Counted from the stretch's first letter, positions 1-9,855 are shown. The stretch: DNA of 22,144 nucleotides from Haplosporangium gracile (GCA_015499985.1 JAAAUF010000697.1:1-22144), one strand, 5' to 3'. Numbers and translations are program-made. The notes: a model not told the origin generated them from the letters alone.

Positions 1-424
1 CCCACCACCACTCATTCTTCCTCTCTGCTACTGCATCGGCATCTGCTCGCTTCAGCATCTGCCATCCCTCCTCCTTCTCCCACCATTCCTTGCCTTCTTC
101 GTCATCGCGCTTCGCATGTCCGGGGCGCATTGACAGCTCACCACCAGAGGGCTCAGGTTTCTCGACAGCGGTGGGATGCGTTTTACCCAGACTAATCATT
201 CCTTTAACACTACCGTTGGTGCTGCTGCCGGCGCGACGGTTAAGGAGGGGACCGCGGGGACCGACGGGGACGGTAGGAGCCCCTGGATCGGCCTGCTGGA
301 CAACGTTAATACGACCGGGGGCGGCGTGGACGGTGGAGGTGTTGATGACTGTGAGAACCGCGAGGAGTGCCATCGAGAGGGTGATCAACTTGACGGCCGA
401 GGAGATCGAGGCAGAGAGTTTCAT
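1..424 (-). CDS. Secreted Kex2-type peptide precursor, 3' end off the window
   Basis: The frame is open from the ATG at 424 down to the left edge with no stop, giving 141 visible residues. Residues 1-35 form a classic signal peptide: K2, a hydrophobic core around 12-27, then a small-residue cleavage region ending HAA. The mature part is Pro/Gly-rich with an RR at 63-64. From residue 104 the character changes: AKR (104-106), the acidic Trp-rich segment DDEEGKEWWEKEEGWQML (107-124), KR (125-126), an alternating ADADAVAE spacer (127-134), then RK and NEWWW at the edge. Dibasic KR followed by an alternating X-Ala spacer is what Kex2 and Ste13-type dipeptidyl aminopeptidases process in yeast alpha-factor precursors and in fungal Kex2-processed repeat proteins. 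I see the layout directly; the function (pheromone-like or other secreted peptide) is inference. The leader is CA/A-rich with a TATA-like site about 190 nt upstream. An ordinary low-complexity secreted protein is the alternative. Confidence 0.72.
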   Translation of the reverse strand, partial: MKLSASISSAVKLITLSMALLAVLTVINTSTVHAAPGRINVVQQADPGAPTVPVGPRGPLLNRRAGSSTNGSVKGMISLGKTHPTAVEKPEPSGGELSMRPGHAKRDDEEGKEWWEKEEGWQMLKRADADAVAERKNEWWW

Positions 425-613
425 TGTGTGTTTTTTTTTTTTTTTTTGGTTGTTGGGGTATTGTGTGTCGTATTTCCAGGAGATTTGTTTGTGTTTGTTT
501 TGTGTGTGTGTGAGATGAAGAAATGTTTGATTTTGTTGGTGCTTGTTTGTTTGTTGCTTGTTTTGTTGTGTTGATGATGAAAAAAAAAAAAATCAGAGCC
601 TGGAATCCGCGGG

Positions 614-620
614 TATTTAT
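614..620 (-). promoter_or_regulatory. TATA-like box of the secreted peptide gene
   Basis: On the minus strand ATAAATA lies about 190 nt upstream of the ATG at 424. It is followed by a run of CA-, A- and T-rich DNA typical of fungal leaders. The assignment rests on position and composition only. Confidence 0.35.
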
Positions 621-2885
621 TTGTGTTTGTGCGGCTGTGCTATGATCTCTATTATGGCTCCCTGGTATTGAATTTTTCTTGTGACCAGGTAACCAGTCAA
701 CCACCTAGACAGCACTTACGAGGTTTTGCTGCTGTAGCCAAGAGAACAGCTAGGAATAGGAAAAAGGAGGTGTGTGTGGACGAAAAGGCACAAACAGAGA
801 AAGAGGCTGAAAAAAGAAGAGTGAGTAATAATGAGGCGTGAAGGACAAAAAGGCAGTGTTATTTTGAGAGGCAGGAAATGGAAGTCATTATTGTGTGGAA
901 AGGAGGAGGTAAGCGAGGGCTATGCTCACGAGAGACAGACCTTAGAGGGAACTGAGAAGGAGGGAGGAGGCGAGAGGGAGGGGAGGTGAAGGGCTTGTCC
1001 TGGGAAAAAGGAAAGGGCCCCTGGATGGTGGAGGGAAAGTGGTAGTAGCTAGGCGTCTTTAGTTTATTTGCTGCGTTTCTAAGAAGAATAAGATTTGCGT
1101 CCGCTCCTGCAATTCGCGTTCGCTCTGCCATTTGGGCGATGCTCGCACATGGTGAAACAAAAAGCGCACACAGACAAGGCGAATGAAGTAAAAGTATGAT
1201 TACGGCTGCCTTTGTGAAGAAAGAAGAGGTACAAATGTGGTGCCCGAGAATAAACTATTCCTAGCGATCTTCTTTAAGAAAATTAGAGGGGAATAAGTAG
1301 GCCACTGTGATGTGTGTATTTGTCGAGAAATCGTTACGTTAAATCTCATCAAGACCTTACAATAAAAAGAAATTGAAGGCAGAGATGAAAAGCCAGGTGC
1401 ACGGTGTTTACCACCTAACGTTAAAGGACTAAAAAAAAGTACGCGAGGATTGATTGCACAGAGGTTGCAGAAAGTAGGCTGCTATCATTAGGGAAAAAAG
1501 CAGTCTTATCTTATGTGGCAATGTGCATGATGATTATCTTTTTTTCACTATCGCCATTCATCCTCAACAGTCTCCCAGAACTCCCTTGTCAGAGTGTCCC
1601 TTTGGATCCCCTATGTTGATCGTCTGGACAAGAGGTACATATTTATGGCTGCCGACCTGGTTAACTGCCTTGCTTGTACCTGTTCTTGCGTTGTGATTAT
1701 TGTCTGTGTGGCAAAAGATGTAAAAATACATAATAGTCCAAAACGCGGTCGAGTATGCATGGTTATACCCTAACACTGCATTCATGCAGACAGGATAGAC
1801 TGAGAGACAGACAGGTGAACAGAAGTCGTCTTTTTCTCACACGTCCAATTTTCTCCAATTTTCTCTCTTTCTTAATGTACTTCACCGTCCCCATCGCCCT
1901 TTTCCATTCCGCCCTCCTCATCCTTACTCGAGTTGTGAATCACTCGTTTCGTTCCTCTTGACATTCATTCATTTCACTCTCTTTCCTCCAATCCCAATCT
2001 CAGCCTTTACCTTTATTTTGTCTGCACGCTTGACAGAGATCGCAACAACAAGAGAACAGGCATAAAAAAAACAAAGCCCCCTCTTACTCTCCTTGTCCGG
2101 CCGACGCTCTACGTCAAAGTTGCTTTTTTGCTTTTTTGCTCGTGTGAGGGATACTTCCATAAAACCCCCTTTTTCTTTGCTGGCACGCCTACCAAACTCG
2201 CCTCCCTCTACAAAAACCTTAGTAGCCTGGCTCCAAAAACCTTGTTCCTGGAAAGCACGGACCAGAATTACAATAGCCCTTTTCATCTCGTCTTTTGCTA
2301 TCAGGGGGTGACCAAAAGAAAGAAGCAATTACATGGCCGATGGGTAGTTTTCCATCTGTGATGATTTGTAACATGATTGACCATTGCCACCCTTGTGTAG
2401 ATCCTAATCCTATACTTCCTTCCTGTCATAGAACACGCTGACTTCCTGAATCCATCTGAATACACTGGACTAAGAACTTGGAACACTCTATCGCCAAGAA
2501 AGTAGACCACTTTCGCTTGTAACGTAAGTCCCACAGGTCCATTTGATTATATACGATTGGAGGCAAAGCAAAGTGATCATAAGTTCATGACAACACTGGC
2601 AAGGTCAAAGACGAGATAGTATGGCAAAGATGCCTTACAAAAAAATGGCGAAGAGATAAAAAGGCAAAGCAGAAGAGATGAAAATGAACCAAAAATAACA
2701 TACACCCCTTTCATGTATGCCATGCTACAAATATTCATGCTATTAGTCTATTAGGACCTTTCTAGTCATCGCTCCAATTATCCAATCAAGTGTTTTACTC
2801 TGCCATCGCAAATTGAAACTTTTTCAAACCTCTCCAAGCTCTCACATTACAAGTATGTTTTGCCTTATTGACATGCTGCAACACC

Positions 2886-2893
2886 ATTTAAAA
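2886..2893 (+). promoter_or_regulatory. TATA-like box of the NACHT-WD40 gene
   Basis: ATTTAAAA lies about 65-72 nt upstream of the chosen ATG at 2958. A start site about 30 nt downstream would give a leader of roughly 35-40 nt that still includes the upstream ATG at 2938. Position-based inference only. Confidence 0.3.
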
Positions 2894-2937
2894 CTTTGAA
2901 CAAGGAGATTCGCTAATTTCACGGTTTTTTTTTGTTT

Positions 2938-2961
2938 ATGTGGGATATAGAACACAAATGA
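2938..2961 (+). promoter_or_regulatory. 7-codon upstream ORF overlapping the NACHT-WD40 start
   Basis: An ATG at 2938 opens the peptide MWDIEHK and stops at TGA 2959-2961, which overlaps the main ATG (2958-2960) as ATGA in another frame. If the transcript starts upstream of 2938, ribosomes would meet this ATG first and reach the main start by leaky scanning or by termination-reinitiation. The transcript start is not known. Confidence 0.4.
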
Positions 2962-5900
2962 CTACCACAAGGCAAAGAAAGGGATCTGCTGTCCCCTGTT
3001 CGACGCCCACTTCAGCCCAATCTCGGTTCACACAATTGGAAGTGGCGGCCAAGAAGCTGCTTCGGTTCAACATTGACTCCAAGAAACGAACGGTACCCAA
3101 TGCACTCGCATTAATTCAATTTGGGACGCTCGAGATGCTTGTTCCTCAGGACTACGCAGGAGGCAACACTTCAACTTCAACCACCGCCACCACTGCCACA
3201 GCCGCCTCCACTAACACCACCATCTCATCATATTCCCCTCCAGCCATCTCTCAGCCTTGGCTGCATGTCTTTCCTACGAACGTCAACCAACCCTCACTCC
3301 ACGTTACAATTCCGCTTCCTGGAGCTCGCCTCGAAACTACATTACAGTTAGCTTATTGCAGCAATTTACTCCGCACTCATCTGTCGCCCTCATCGGCTGT
3401 CACAAGCATCTCTGGCCCTCTGAACCCATCTCAAAAAGCATCAATAGACGCCATCCTTAACAGCAAGGAGGAGCAAGACCACATCCGCGAAATGACGATC
3501 AGGGTCATTGAAGAGTTTGTAAATGACGGTCTCAAGACGTCGGAAAAGATCTCCGAGGTCGTTCTTCTGGGTCCTTGCCTTGACCAGGAGTACTACCGCA
3601 AGCTGCTCAACTGTTTCATCGCCGAGTTTGAGACCGCAAGGATGTTGGATCTCGACTTGCTCCAAGGACTGGTCCAGCTTGTTGAGTGTGCTGGACCACT
3701 CTACCTCGTACCAGACGATCTTGTCCGTATCTTAGTTGCACTGCGAACTCGCCTTCAGGGCACTCACCAGCAGACAGCCAAGCACCTTTGCTACTTGTCA
3801 CTGGCGCTTTCTCGTCTCCTCGATGTCATGGTCGAGGGAAAGGTCCGAGACCTGCGACGTGTTGTAGACCATGAACCTTTGTCTGCGATGCTGAGTCAGA
3901 TGATAGAGAGCCCGGATCCATTTCTCAAACATCAGGCGAAATATGCCTTACAGGGTCTGCGACATATACCTGACGACGAAACGCGCTGCCAGTATATATT
4001 GCGACACGCTGGAAACATTGCCATGGGTCTTCTCGGAGTGGCCAGTGTGTGCAAGTTAGACCTAGGCGAGTCTAAGAACGGAGTCAATCATTTATACAAA
4101 GCCGCGGGAGAGGCTCATGAGGTCAGCATCAAAATGATCGACGGCTTTCGAGCATTACGGGAAAGCGGCCAGGATATTACTGCGAGCATCAAAGTAGGTA
4201 TTTTGTCTGGCGGTAGACGACTGTGGTACGCTGCTCTGCGCGAGGCTCAGGAGCATGTTCGCAGCGGTCGGTTGGCAGAGTTCAACCGCCTTGTCTTTGC
4301 GGCGCCCTGTCGTCAGGATGTCGAATTCCAGTGGGGAGTCTGTCAGCTCCTTGGAGAGCTTGCCCTCGACCCGCAATGGGGCGTTACCACCCGCCAGCAA
4401 GCTGTTAACTTTCTTGCCGAACTTTACAAGAGCAGCACCAACTTGACCTCCAAGGATGAGGTTTTCAGGTGGATCTTAATCACCATACACCAAGTCGCTG
4501 CCTTACCTGAAATCGCCATCTCAGAACATGCCCGATTGATGCTCCAAAGTCTAGAGAGAGATGGCGATTCTGCGAAGCAGGCTCTTTACCGTGACTTTCG
4601 TGCCTCTCCTCCTAGTGCTTTTCATGTGAAAGTCCGCTTGTCTGCTCTGCAGAACTCTTCTCCGATACTTGCTCGCGTTCAGGATGTTCCCGATGTGGAG
4701 TACGACTTTCACAGACTTCGATCCCAACGATTGAAGGAGCGAGCGAATGCTCTGTACATTCCACCTCAAGCCAAGCCCTCGCTCCAATCTTCTGACGACA
4801 CCTTGTTTCTCCTGATGGAGAAGACGCTCGAGTTCTTGGCAGGTCCTGGTCTTGTACTTCTATTGCTGGGTGATTCAGGAGGAGGAAAGTCGACATTCAA
4901 CCATCAACTCGAGCACGGTCTTTGGAAGGACTATAAGCGAGGCGGCACCATCCCGCTTCACATCAACCTTCCAGCTATCAACAACCCGCAGGACGACATG
5001 ATCGAAAAACAGTTGCGATCACTCCATCTCTTCTCCGATGCGCAGATTCAGGAGCTCAGACAGAGCCGACAGTTTATTGTCATTTGCGACGGGTACGATG
5101 AGAGTCAGCTCAAGAGGAACCTGTACACTTCCAATCTCTTCAATCAGCCAGGACAGTGGAGAGCCAAAACGATCATCAGCTGCAGGAGCCAGTACTTGGG
5201 TCCCGACTACCGCGCACGCTTCCAACCAACTCTCGATCCTTACCAGAAACCAGTGGCCGAGCATTTCCAAGAAGCTGTCATTGCGCCGTTTTCGAGGGAT
5301 CGAATCGAGCAGTATGTTGAGCAATTCGTCCAGCAACCGCCTTCACACGCCATGGATGTCGCTCAGACGAGCTGGACCACCAAAGATTACATGGACAAGT
5401 TGATCAAGATCCCTGGCCTGATCGAGTTGGTGTCCAACCCTTTTCTTCTTACGCTGGCTCTAAGAGCCCTACCCATGGTTATCCGCTCTGAGAAGAGCTT
5501 GTCTGAGGTTCGCCTCACCCGCATTGGACTATACGACAACTTCACAAATCAGTGGCTGGAGACGAACAAGCGACGTCTAGAGGGGAGTTTACTGTCATCA
5601 GAGGCACAGGCGACATTCGACAACTTACTCGAAGCGGGATTTATTCAGTATGGGATCAGCTATCAAAAGGGTCTTGCCGCCGCCATCTTTCAGCACCAGG
5701 ACGGAGCCCCAGTAGTCGAATACACGCATTTGCGGGAGAGCCAGACTTGGAAGGCGGTGTTCTTTTCTCCAGATATCCAGGCTACTCTTCTCCGAGAATC
5801 CAGTCCGATTTCTCGATCCGCCAACCAGTACCGGTTCCTTCACCGCTCGATCTTGGAGTACTTTTACTCTCGCGTAGTGTCGGATCCATTCGATTGCAAC

Positions 5901-8246
5901 CAGTTGCCAGAACATGAAACTGCAACGACCGAGTCTAGCGAGTTCTTTGCCAGTCATCCCCTGAACCAGAGGAGTATTGTCGAAGAGCCTTCAATCTTAC
6001 AGTTCTTGGCCGAGCGTGTGGAACTGGACGTCTCATTCAAGACCTGCCTTCTCACTGCTATCGAGGGTTCGAAGACGAATGAGACAATTAGCCAGGCGGC
6101 GGCGAATGCCATCTCGATTTTGGTCAGGGCAGGGATTCGATTCAACGGCACGGACCTAAGGGGAATCATGATTCAAGGAGCTGATCTTTGTGGCGGACAG
6201 TTCGATTCCGCAAACTTTGAGGGCGCCAACCTGAGTGGCGTCAACTTGACCAAGACATGGCTTCGACAGGTGAATTTTGGTAATACGCAGATGTCAGGAG
6301 TACAGTTTGGCGAGCTGCCGCATCTTGTGTTAGCGAAGAACAGCGTCGTACATATTGTTTTTTCATATGGTGGGGATCTCCTCGCAGTGTCGACCGAACG
6401 TTCGATAGTTGTCATTTTCGATACGGCAACATGGACTATTATTGCCGCTCATCCCGGAGGAGGAGCCATTGACATTTCACCAATCACCCGCGAGCTTGCC
6501 AAGGGTAGGAAAGACAGCACTGTTGAACTGGGCGATGTCCTCACCGGAGAACTTCGACTTGTCTTGGCCGGTCACGGTGACGAGGTTACATGCATCACCT
6601 ATTCGTCCGACGGGACACAAATTGCTACTGCCAGCACAGACGCCACAGCACGGATCTGGTCGACTCTCTCTGGCGACAGCCTTCACACCTTTTGCGGTCA
6701 TCACGAGGCTGTTTTTGGCGTTGCTTTTTCGCCTACCGGCTTACAGCTTGTAACATCCAGCAAGGACAAGACCATACGAACGTGGAACACCCAGACAGGA
6801 GAGCCTTTGTTCATTTTGAATGGTCACACCGACCCTGTACTTTGCGTCACATATTCTCCTGATGGCAGCCAGATTGCTTCAGGAGACAAAAGTAATGCGG
6901 TTGCACTATGGAGCGCAAGTTCAGGCGAGCTTCTCCATGGTCTGTCCAGACCAGTTGGTATGATCTCTGATGTGGCATTCTCTCTAGATGGTCGCCAGGT
7001 CGCCTCCTGTGGCGAGGATGGGACTGTTCGCCTTTGGGATGCCTCTACCGGTGAATGCGTTAACATCCTCTCTGGACATCTCTTCGGCGTCACTAGTGTC
7101 GCCTATTCACCGAACGGCAGATTCATTGCCTCTGGTTCAGTTGATGAAACTGTAAGGCTTTGGAAGGTCGGATCAGTTTTTTCAGATGTAGAGTCGGGTG
7201 TTAATCCAAACGCTTGGCAAAATTTCGACATGTCCCCAGATGGAGCGTGGGTTGTCACAAGCAACAGTGATGGCGGAGCAGCGCAGCTCTGGGAGACACG
7301 GACAGGAGAACCTGGGGCGATTTTGAAGGGTCATACAGAGGCGGTAAATGAAGTTGCATTTTCACCCTGTGGACAAAATATCGTTTCGGTCAGTGATGAT
7401 ACAACCGTGCGACTTTGGTGCGCTCGAACAGGGATGTCGCTACAAGTCTTGAAGGGTCACACAGAGTGCGTTATAGGTGTTGCTTTCTCGCCTTGCGGGC
7501 GCCAGGTCGTCTCATGTGGCAACGACAGGACTTTGAGAACCTGGGACAGTAAGACAGGAGCGCCTAGCCATATCCTGGAAGGTCATATCGACACTATCAG
7601 AGGAGCAACATATTCACCAAGCGGTCACCAGATTGCTTCCTGCAGTGATGACAAGACCCTCCGACTGTGGTGTGTCCAAACCGGAACGCAGCTTTTTTTC
7701 ATGGATCATTCTGCAGAAGTCGACCGAGTGGCGTTTTCTCCAGACGGGCAAGAACTCGTTTCGGTTTCGATGTCGTACAGTGAGCTTCGTTGTTGGGATC
7801 CACAGTTTGGTGGGCGCCTTGAAAGACTGGACTTGGAGGCAAAATCATACGGGGTGTTTTGCTGTTGCTATTCACCCATCGGGCAGCAGCTTGTTGTCAC
7901 TGCCGGAACTGACGGAATGATGCGAGTATGGGATTGCAGTCCGGGTCATAGTCATTGGTTAGAGGTCTTTCGAACCATGATTGGGATCGTTTTCAAGATC
8001 CAATGGAGGCAAAGCAGTTCCGGAGATTCGTACCTGGTCACTCTAGGTGTTGGAACCATCCGTGTCTGGAACCTGGTAGAAGAGGAGAAAAAGTACTCTT
8101 TGCGGCTGGTCTGGAGCATGGGGAAGAAGGAACTGTCGTTTGAGAATACGAACTTGAGCAGTGCAGTTGGATTGAGTCCCGTCGATCTCAAGTTGGCAAA
8201 GCAGCGTGGAGCTATTATCGCGCCCAGGGACATGGCAATTGAATGA
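2958..8246 (+). CDS. STAND/NLR-like protein: helical N-terminus, NACHT, pentapeptide strip, WD40 propellers
   Basis: A single-exon gene encoding 1,762 aa. The frame is open from a GTG at 2940, but the first in-frame ATG, at 2958, is the plausible start. Residues about 25-600 are predominantly helical and repeat-like, resembling an ARM/HEAT-type platform (inference from composition). The NACHT NTPase has Walker A GDSGGGKST at 638-646 and Walker B FIVICDGYDE at 706-715. The motif FLHRSILEYF at 960-969 is the usual end of a STAND NTPase module. About 1062-1118 is a pentapeptide-repeat strip of A(N/D)LxG-like units. From about 1125 to 1740 I count roughly 14 WD40 blades; well-formed ones end IW at 1234 and VW at 1704, with clear GH and (R/L)xW motifs between, enough for two seven-bladed propellers. 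By family knowledge such proteins are nucleotide-driven oligomerising switches with WD40 sensors (fungal HET-E type). The blades are diverged, not near-identical. The ligand and effector output are unknown. Confidence 0.93.
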   Translation: MTTTRQRKGSAVPCSTPTSAQSRFTQLEVAAKKLLRFNIDSKKRTVPNALALIQFGTLEMLVPQDYAGGNTSTSTTATTATAASTNTTISSYSPPAISQPWLHVFPTNVNQPSLHVTIPLPGARLETTLQLAYCSNLLRTHLSPSSAVTSISGPLNPSQKASIDAILNSKEEQDHIREMTIRVIEEFVNDGLKTSEKISEVVLLGPCLDQEYYRKLLNCFIAEFETARMLDLDLLQGLVQLVECAGPLYLVPDDLVRILVALRTRLQGTHQQTAKHLCYLSLALSRLLDVMVEGKVRDLRRVVDHEPLSAMLSQMIESPDPFLKHQAKYALQGLRHIPDDETRCQYILRHAGNIAMGLLGVASVCKLDLGESKNGVNHLYKAAGEAHEVSIKMIDGFRALRESGQDITASIKVGILSGGRRLWYAALREAQEHVRSGRLAEFNRLVFAAPCRQDVEFQWGVCQLLGELALDPQWGVTTRQQAVNFLAELYKSSTNLTSKDEVFRWILITIHQVAALPEIAISEHARLMLQSLERDGDSAKQALYRDFRASPPSAFHVKVRLSALQNSSPILARVQDVPDVEYDFHRLRSQRLKERANALYIPPQAKPSLQSSDDTLFLLMEKTLEFLAGPGLVLLLLGDSGGGKSTFNHQLEHGLWKDYKRGGTIPLHINLPAINNPQDDMIEKQLRSLHLFSDAQIQELRQSRQFIVICDGYDESQLKRNLYTSNLFNQPGQWRAKTIISCRSQYLGPDYRARFQPTLDPYQKPVAEHFQEAVIAPFSRDRIEQYVEQFVQQPPSHAMDVAQTSWTTKDYMDKLIKIPGLIELVSNPFLLTLALRALPMVIRSEKSLSEVRLTRIGLYDNFTNQWLETNKRRLEGSLLSSEAQATFDNLLEAGFIQYGISYQKGLAAAIFQHQDGAPVVEYTHLRESQTWKAVFFSPDIQATLLRESSPISRSANQYRFLHRSILEYFYSRVVSDPFDCNQLPEHETATTESSEFFASHPLNQRSIVEEPSILQFLAERVELDVSFKTCLLTAIEGSKTNETISQAAANAISILVRAGIRFNGTDLRGIMIQGADLCGGQFDSANFEGANLSGVNLTKTWLRQVNFGNTQMSGVQFGELPHLVLAKNSVVHIVFSYGGDLLAVSTERSIVVIFDTATWTIIAAHPGGGAIDISPITRELAKGRKDSTVELGDVLTGELRLVLAGHGDEVTCITYSSDGTQIATASTDATARIWSTLSGDSLHTFCGHHEAVFGVAFSPTGLQLVTSSKDKTIRTWNTQTGEPLFILNGHTDPVLCVTYSPDGSQIASGDKSNAVALWSASSGELLHGLSRPVGMISDVAFSLDGRQVASCGEDGTVRLWDASTGECVNILSGHLFGVTSVAYSPNGRFIASGSVDETVRLWKVGSVFSDVESGVNPNAWQNFDMSPDGAWVVTSNSDGGAAQLWETRTGEPGAILKGHTEAVNEVAFSPCGQNIVSVSDDTTVRLWCARTGMSLQVLKGHTECVIGVAFSPCGRQVVSCGNDRTLRTWDSKTGAPSHILEGHIDTIRGATYSPSGHQIASCSDDKTLRLWCVQTGTQLFFMDHSAEVDRVAFSPDGQELVSVSMSYSELRCWDPQFGGRLERLDLEAKSYGVFCCCYSPIGQQLVVTAGTDGMMRVWDCSPGHSHWLEVFRTMIGIVFKIQWRQSSSGDSYLVTLGVGTIRVWNLVEEEKKYSLRLVWSMGKKELSFENTNLSSAVGLSPVDLKLAKQRGAIIAPRDMAIE

Positions 8247-8259
8247 GCCTTGAGCGCAG

Positions 8260-8265
8260 AATAAA
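8260..8265 (+). terminator. Poly(A) signal of the NACHT-WD40 gene
   Basis: AATAAA begins 14 nt after the TGA stop at 8244-8246 and is followed by T-rich DNA, the usual arrangement for a fungal 3' end. Confidence 0.6.
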
Positions 8266-8823
8266 TAAGATCTTTCTATTCTTGCTATGTCTTATACGTC
8301 CCTTATTCTCTGTCTTCTTTTTATACTTCTTGGTAACATTGGTTAACCTCTCCGCATTTGATGCATCAATTAATCGCTACATATTTCTTTTTACCATCAC
8401 TTTCAGCTCTGTGTTATTTTTTTCGCAATACAAGTTACAATGAACGACGAAAAAGGATAGGTCAGAAAACCTGCATGACATGCTGTATCAACATGTAGAA
8501 GAAGAAAAAGAATATGATCTGCGTTGCATTCAAACTTTCCTTCTCTCTCTTTCTCTCTCAACTTCTCACAAGGATGAAAACAGATCACCTCCTCTGCTAT
8601 CTCCATGTATGCCTCGGCATGTAGTGGCAATCCTGCAATGACAACCTAGTCAACTTGGGCGAGCTCGAGCTTGCAAAAAAAAAAAACAAAAAAACTTATT
8701 CCATACTTTTCCTTCAATTGAGTGATTGTAGTCCACGATTTTTTCTTCTTCTACGATCAACGTTTATTTTTTTTTTGCTCTTCTCTCTGTCAGAGTCTCA
8801 GAGAGCAAAAAAAAAGCGCGAGG
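8266..8823. other. Intergenic, AT- and CT-rich, no gene seen
   Basis: The stretch between the NACHT-WD40 gene and the left terminal repeat of the transposon. It holds A-runs (8675-8693), T-runs (near 8767-8775) and a CT-rich tract (8538-8560). Open frames here are short and low-complexity. Confidence 0.6.
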
Positions 8824-8983
8824 TACACCGAATTTTGGTTTTTGCGTACAGTTTGCCATATGTGACTGGGGCGAATACCTTTTTCACTTTTTTGAATGGA
8901 CTTGGTATTCAATAGCGGCTGTTTATTCAGTCACATAACCGGGCAGAAATAAAACAAAAAAAAAATGACAGAAGAGCGTGTTC
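8824..8983 (+). repeat. Left terminal inverted repeat of the transposon
   Basis: It pairs with 9904-10063 in reverse complement. Shared blocks include the outer CGAATTTTGGTTTTTGCG, a central CCTTTTTCACTTTTTTGAAT, TTATTCAGTCACAT, and at the inner end ATGACAGAAGAGCGTGTTC. The inner end carries an ATG that opens a short frame in both copies. Confidence 0.85.
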
Positions 8984-9855
8984 TTGCAGCATCAAACACG
9001 TTTGCGGAGAGGAGTAGAGCATCTGATCTAGCGTCTTCGTCATCCTCGCCCTCGTTGCCCCCATTGCCCCCCTCGCTAGACTTTTTAATCTTAGAAGCAG
9101 TACGCGCGACTTGCTTGAGCACGCCGTACGATCATCCTGTTCATTGCTTCCTTCCCCACAAGTTGCGCCATATGTTCGACTAATATAGGCGTAGAGGAAA
9201 CGAGGGTATTTTGATTAGAGTCACTCAATAATAACTAGTAAAGCAATTCTGATCTGTGCATATTTACCTACATATAACCCATGGCTTCAGCGCGTCGATA
9301 GTGTCTGCCTTGAGGATAGACGAGCCCGAGACACTCAATCCACTGCTACTTGACCAGCACAGTCTCCAATAGCTCGTTCTTGCGCTTGACCATATAGCAG
9401 GCGTCCTCGGGTAGCTCGACTGCCTTGCCACGTATTGCCTTCTCATTCCTGAGCCACCCTTGCAGAGTTGCTGAAGGTAACTTGACCCCAATCGTTTCGC
9501 CAAAGTTGCGGAGGGAGACGGTTCCGAGAAGGTCGTTCTGGCGGAGAACGAGGTAGTGATAGATATCGAGAATCTCGACTTTGTTCAACAGCGTCACACA
9601 GTTCCTAGCCATTGAAATCTCAAACTCTTTCACAGTCGGGAGTATCAATAAGGCAGAAACGTCTTTGCGCCTAGCACAGTCCAAGAGGTCCTGATACCTC
9701 CTTGCCCACTCATGATTCCTCTCGTGGAGCTCTTTGATGGTGTATGTTTTTTGGGGTTGGAGGGGTAGGAGTGTTTGTTTGGTTCGAGTTTTCTTTGATG
9801 CTGGGGTAATGGGGGTTGAACCAAGTCTTTTTTTAGAGGCATTTGGTTGGCTCAT
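8935..9855 (-). pseudogene. Broken CENP-B/pogo-like transposase (HTH part plus C-terminal tail)
   Basis: The frame from the ATG at 9855 runs 169 codons to a TAG at 9346-9348. It has a basic Ser/Thr/Lys-rich start, then KTYTIKELHERNHEWARRYQ, and near the end a helix-turn-helix-like stretch SATLQGWLRNEKAI. The frame continues past the TAG with QWIECLG, resembling the W-containing second HTH of CENP-B-type transposases, so the stop is probably a nonsense lesion. Farther on, 9180-9115 reads EHMAQLVGKEAMNRMIVRRA in one frame and QVARTASKIKKSSEGG in another, then an acidic stretch GEDDEDARSD and an Ala/Leu-rich tail, consistent with a frameshifted transposase C-terminus. No DDE core is present. A short direct duplication (GGCTCATGTT at 9849 and 9874) lies at and just upstream of the start codon. 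The family assignment is from motif resemblance only. Confidence 0.6.

Larger units (their letters stand above)
425..2937. other. Long intergenic region, no supportable gene
   Basis: About 2.5 kb between the minus-strand secreted peptide gene and the plus-strand STAND gene. It contains the leader and promoter of the former (425-650, with a T-run at 431-446 and GT-rich DNA near 482-512) and the promoter of the latter at the right end. Open frames of 60-120 codons occur on both strands (for example 859-1131 and 1969-2328, minus), but they are low-complexity, show no recognisable domain and have no convincing splice partners. I saw no tRNA, inverted-repeat element or long direct repeat. Confidence 0.6.

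Noticed and set aside
859..1131. 90-codon minus-strand frame starting MAERTRIAGADANLIL
   Set aside because: The opening residues look protein-like, but the rest is Pro/Ser low complexity from a purine-rich tract, with no domain or convincing splice partner.
1969..2328. 119-codon minus-strand frame in the long intergenic region
   Set aside because: Lys/Arg-rich without domain signatures and overlapped by equally long frames on the other strand; no sign of selection for coding.
2940..2957. GTG start six codons upstream of the NACHT-WD40 ATG
   Set aside because: Nuclear fungal genes start at ATG almost without exception; the first in-frame ATG is at 2958 and the extra codons show no conserved character.
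8965..9183. 72-codon plus-strand frame starting MTEERV inside the left TIR
   Set aside because: It begins in the terminal repeat and continues antisense to the transposase tail; Ser/Pro low complexity suggests a shadow frame.
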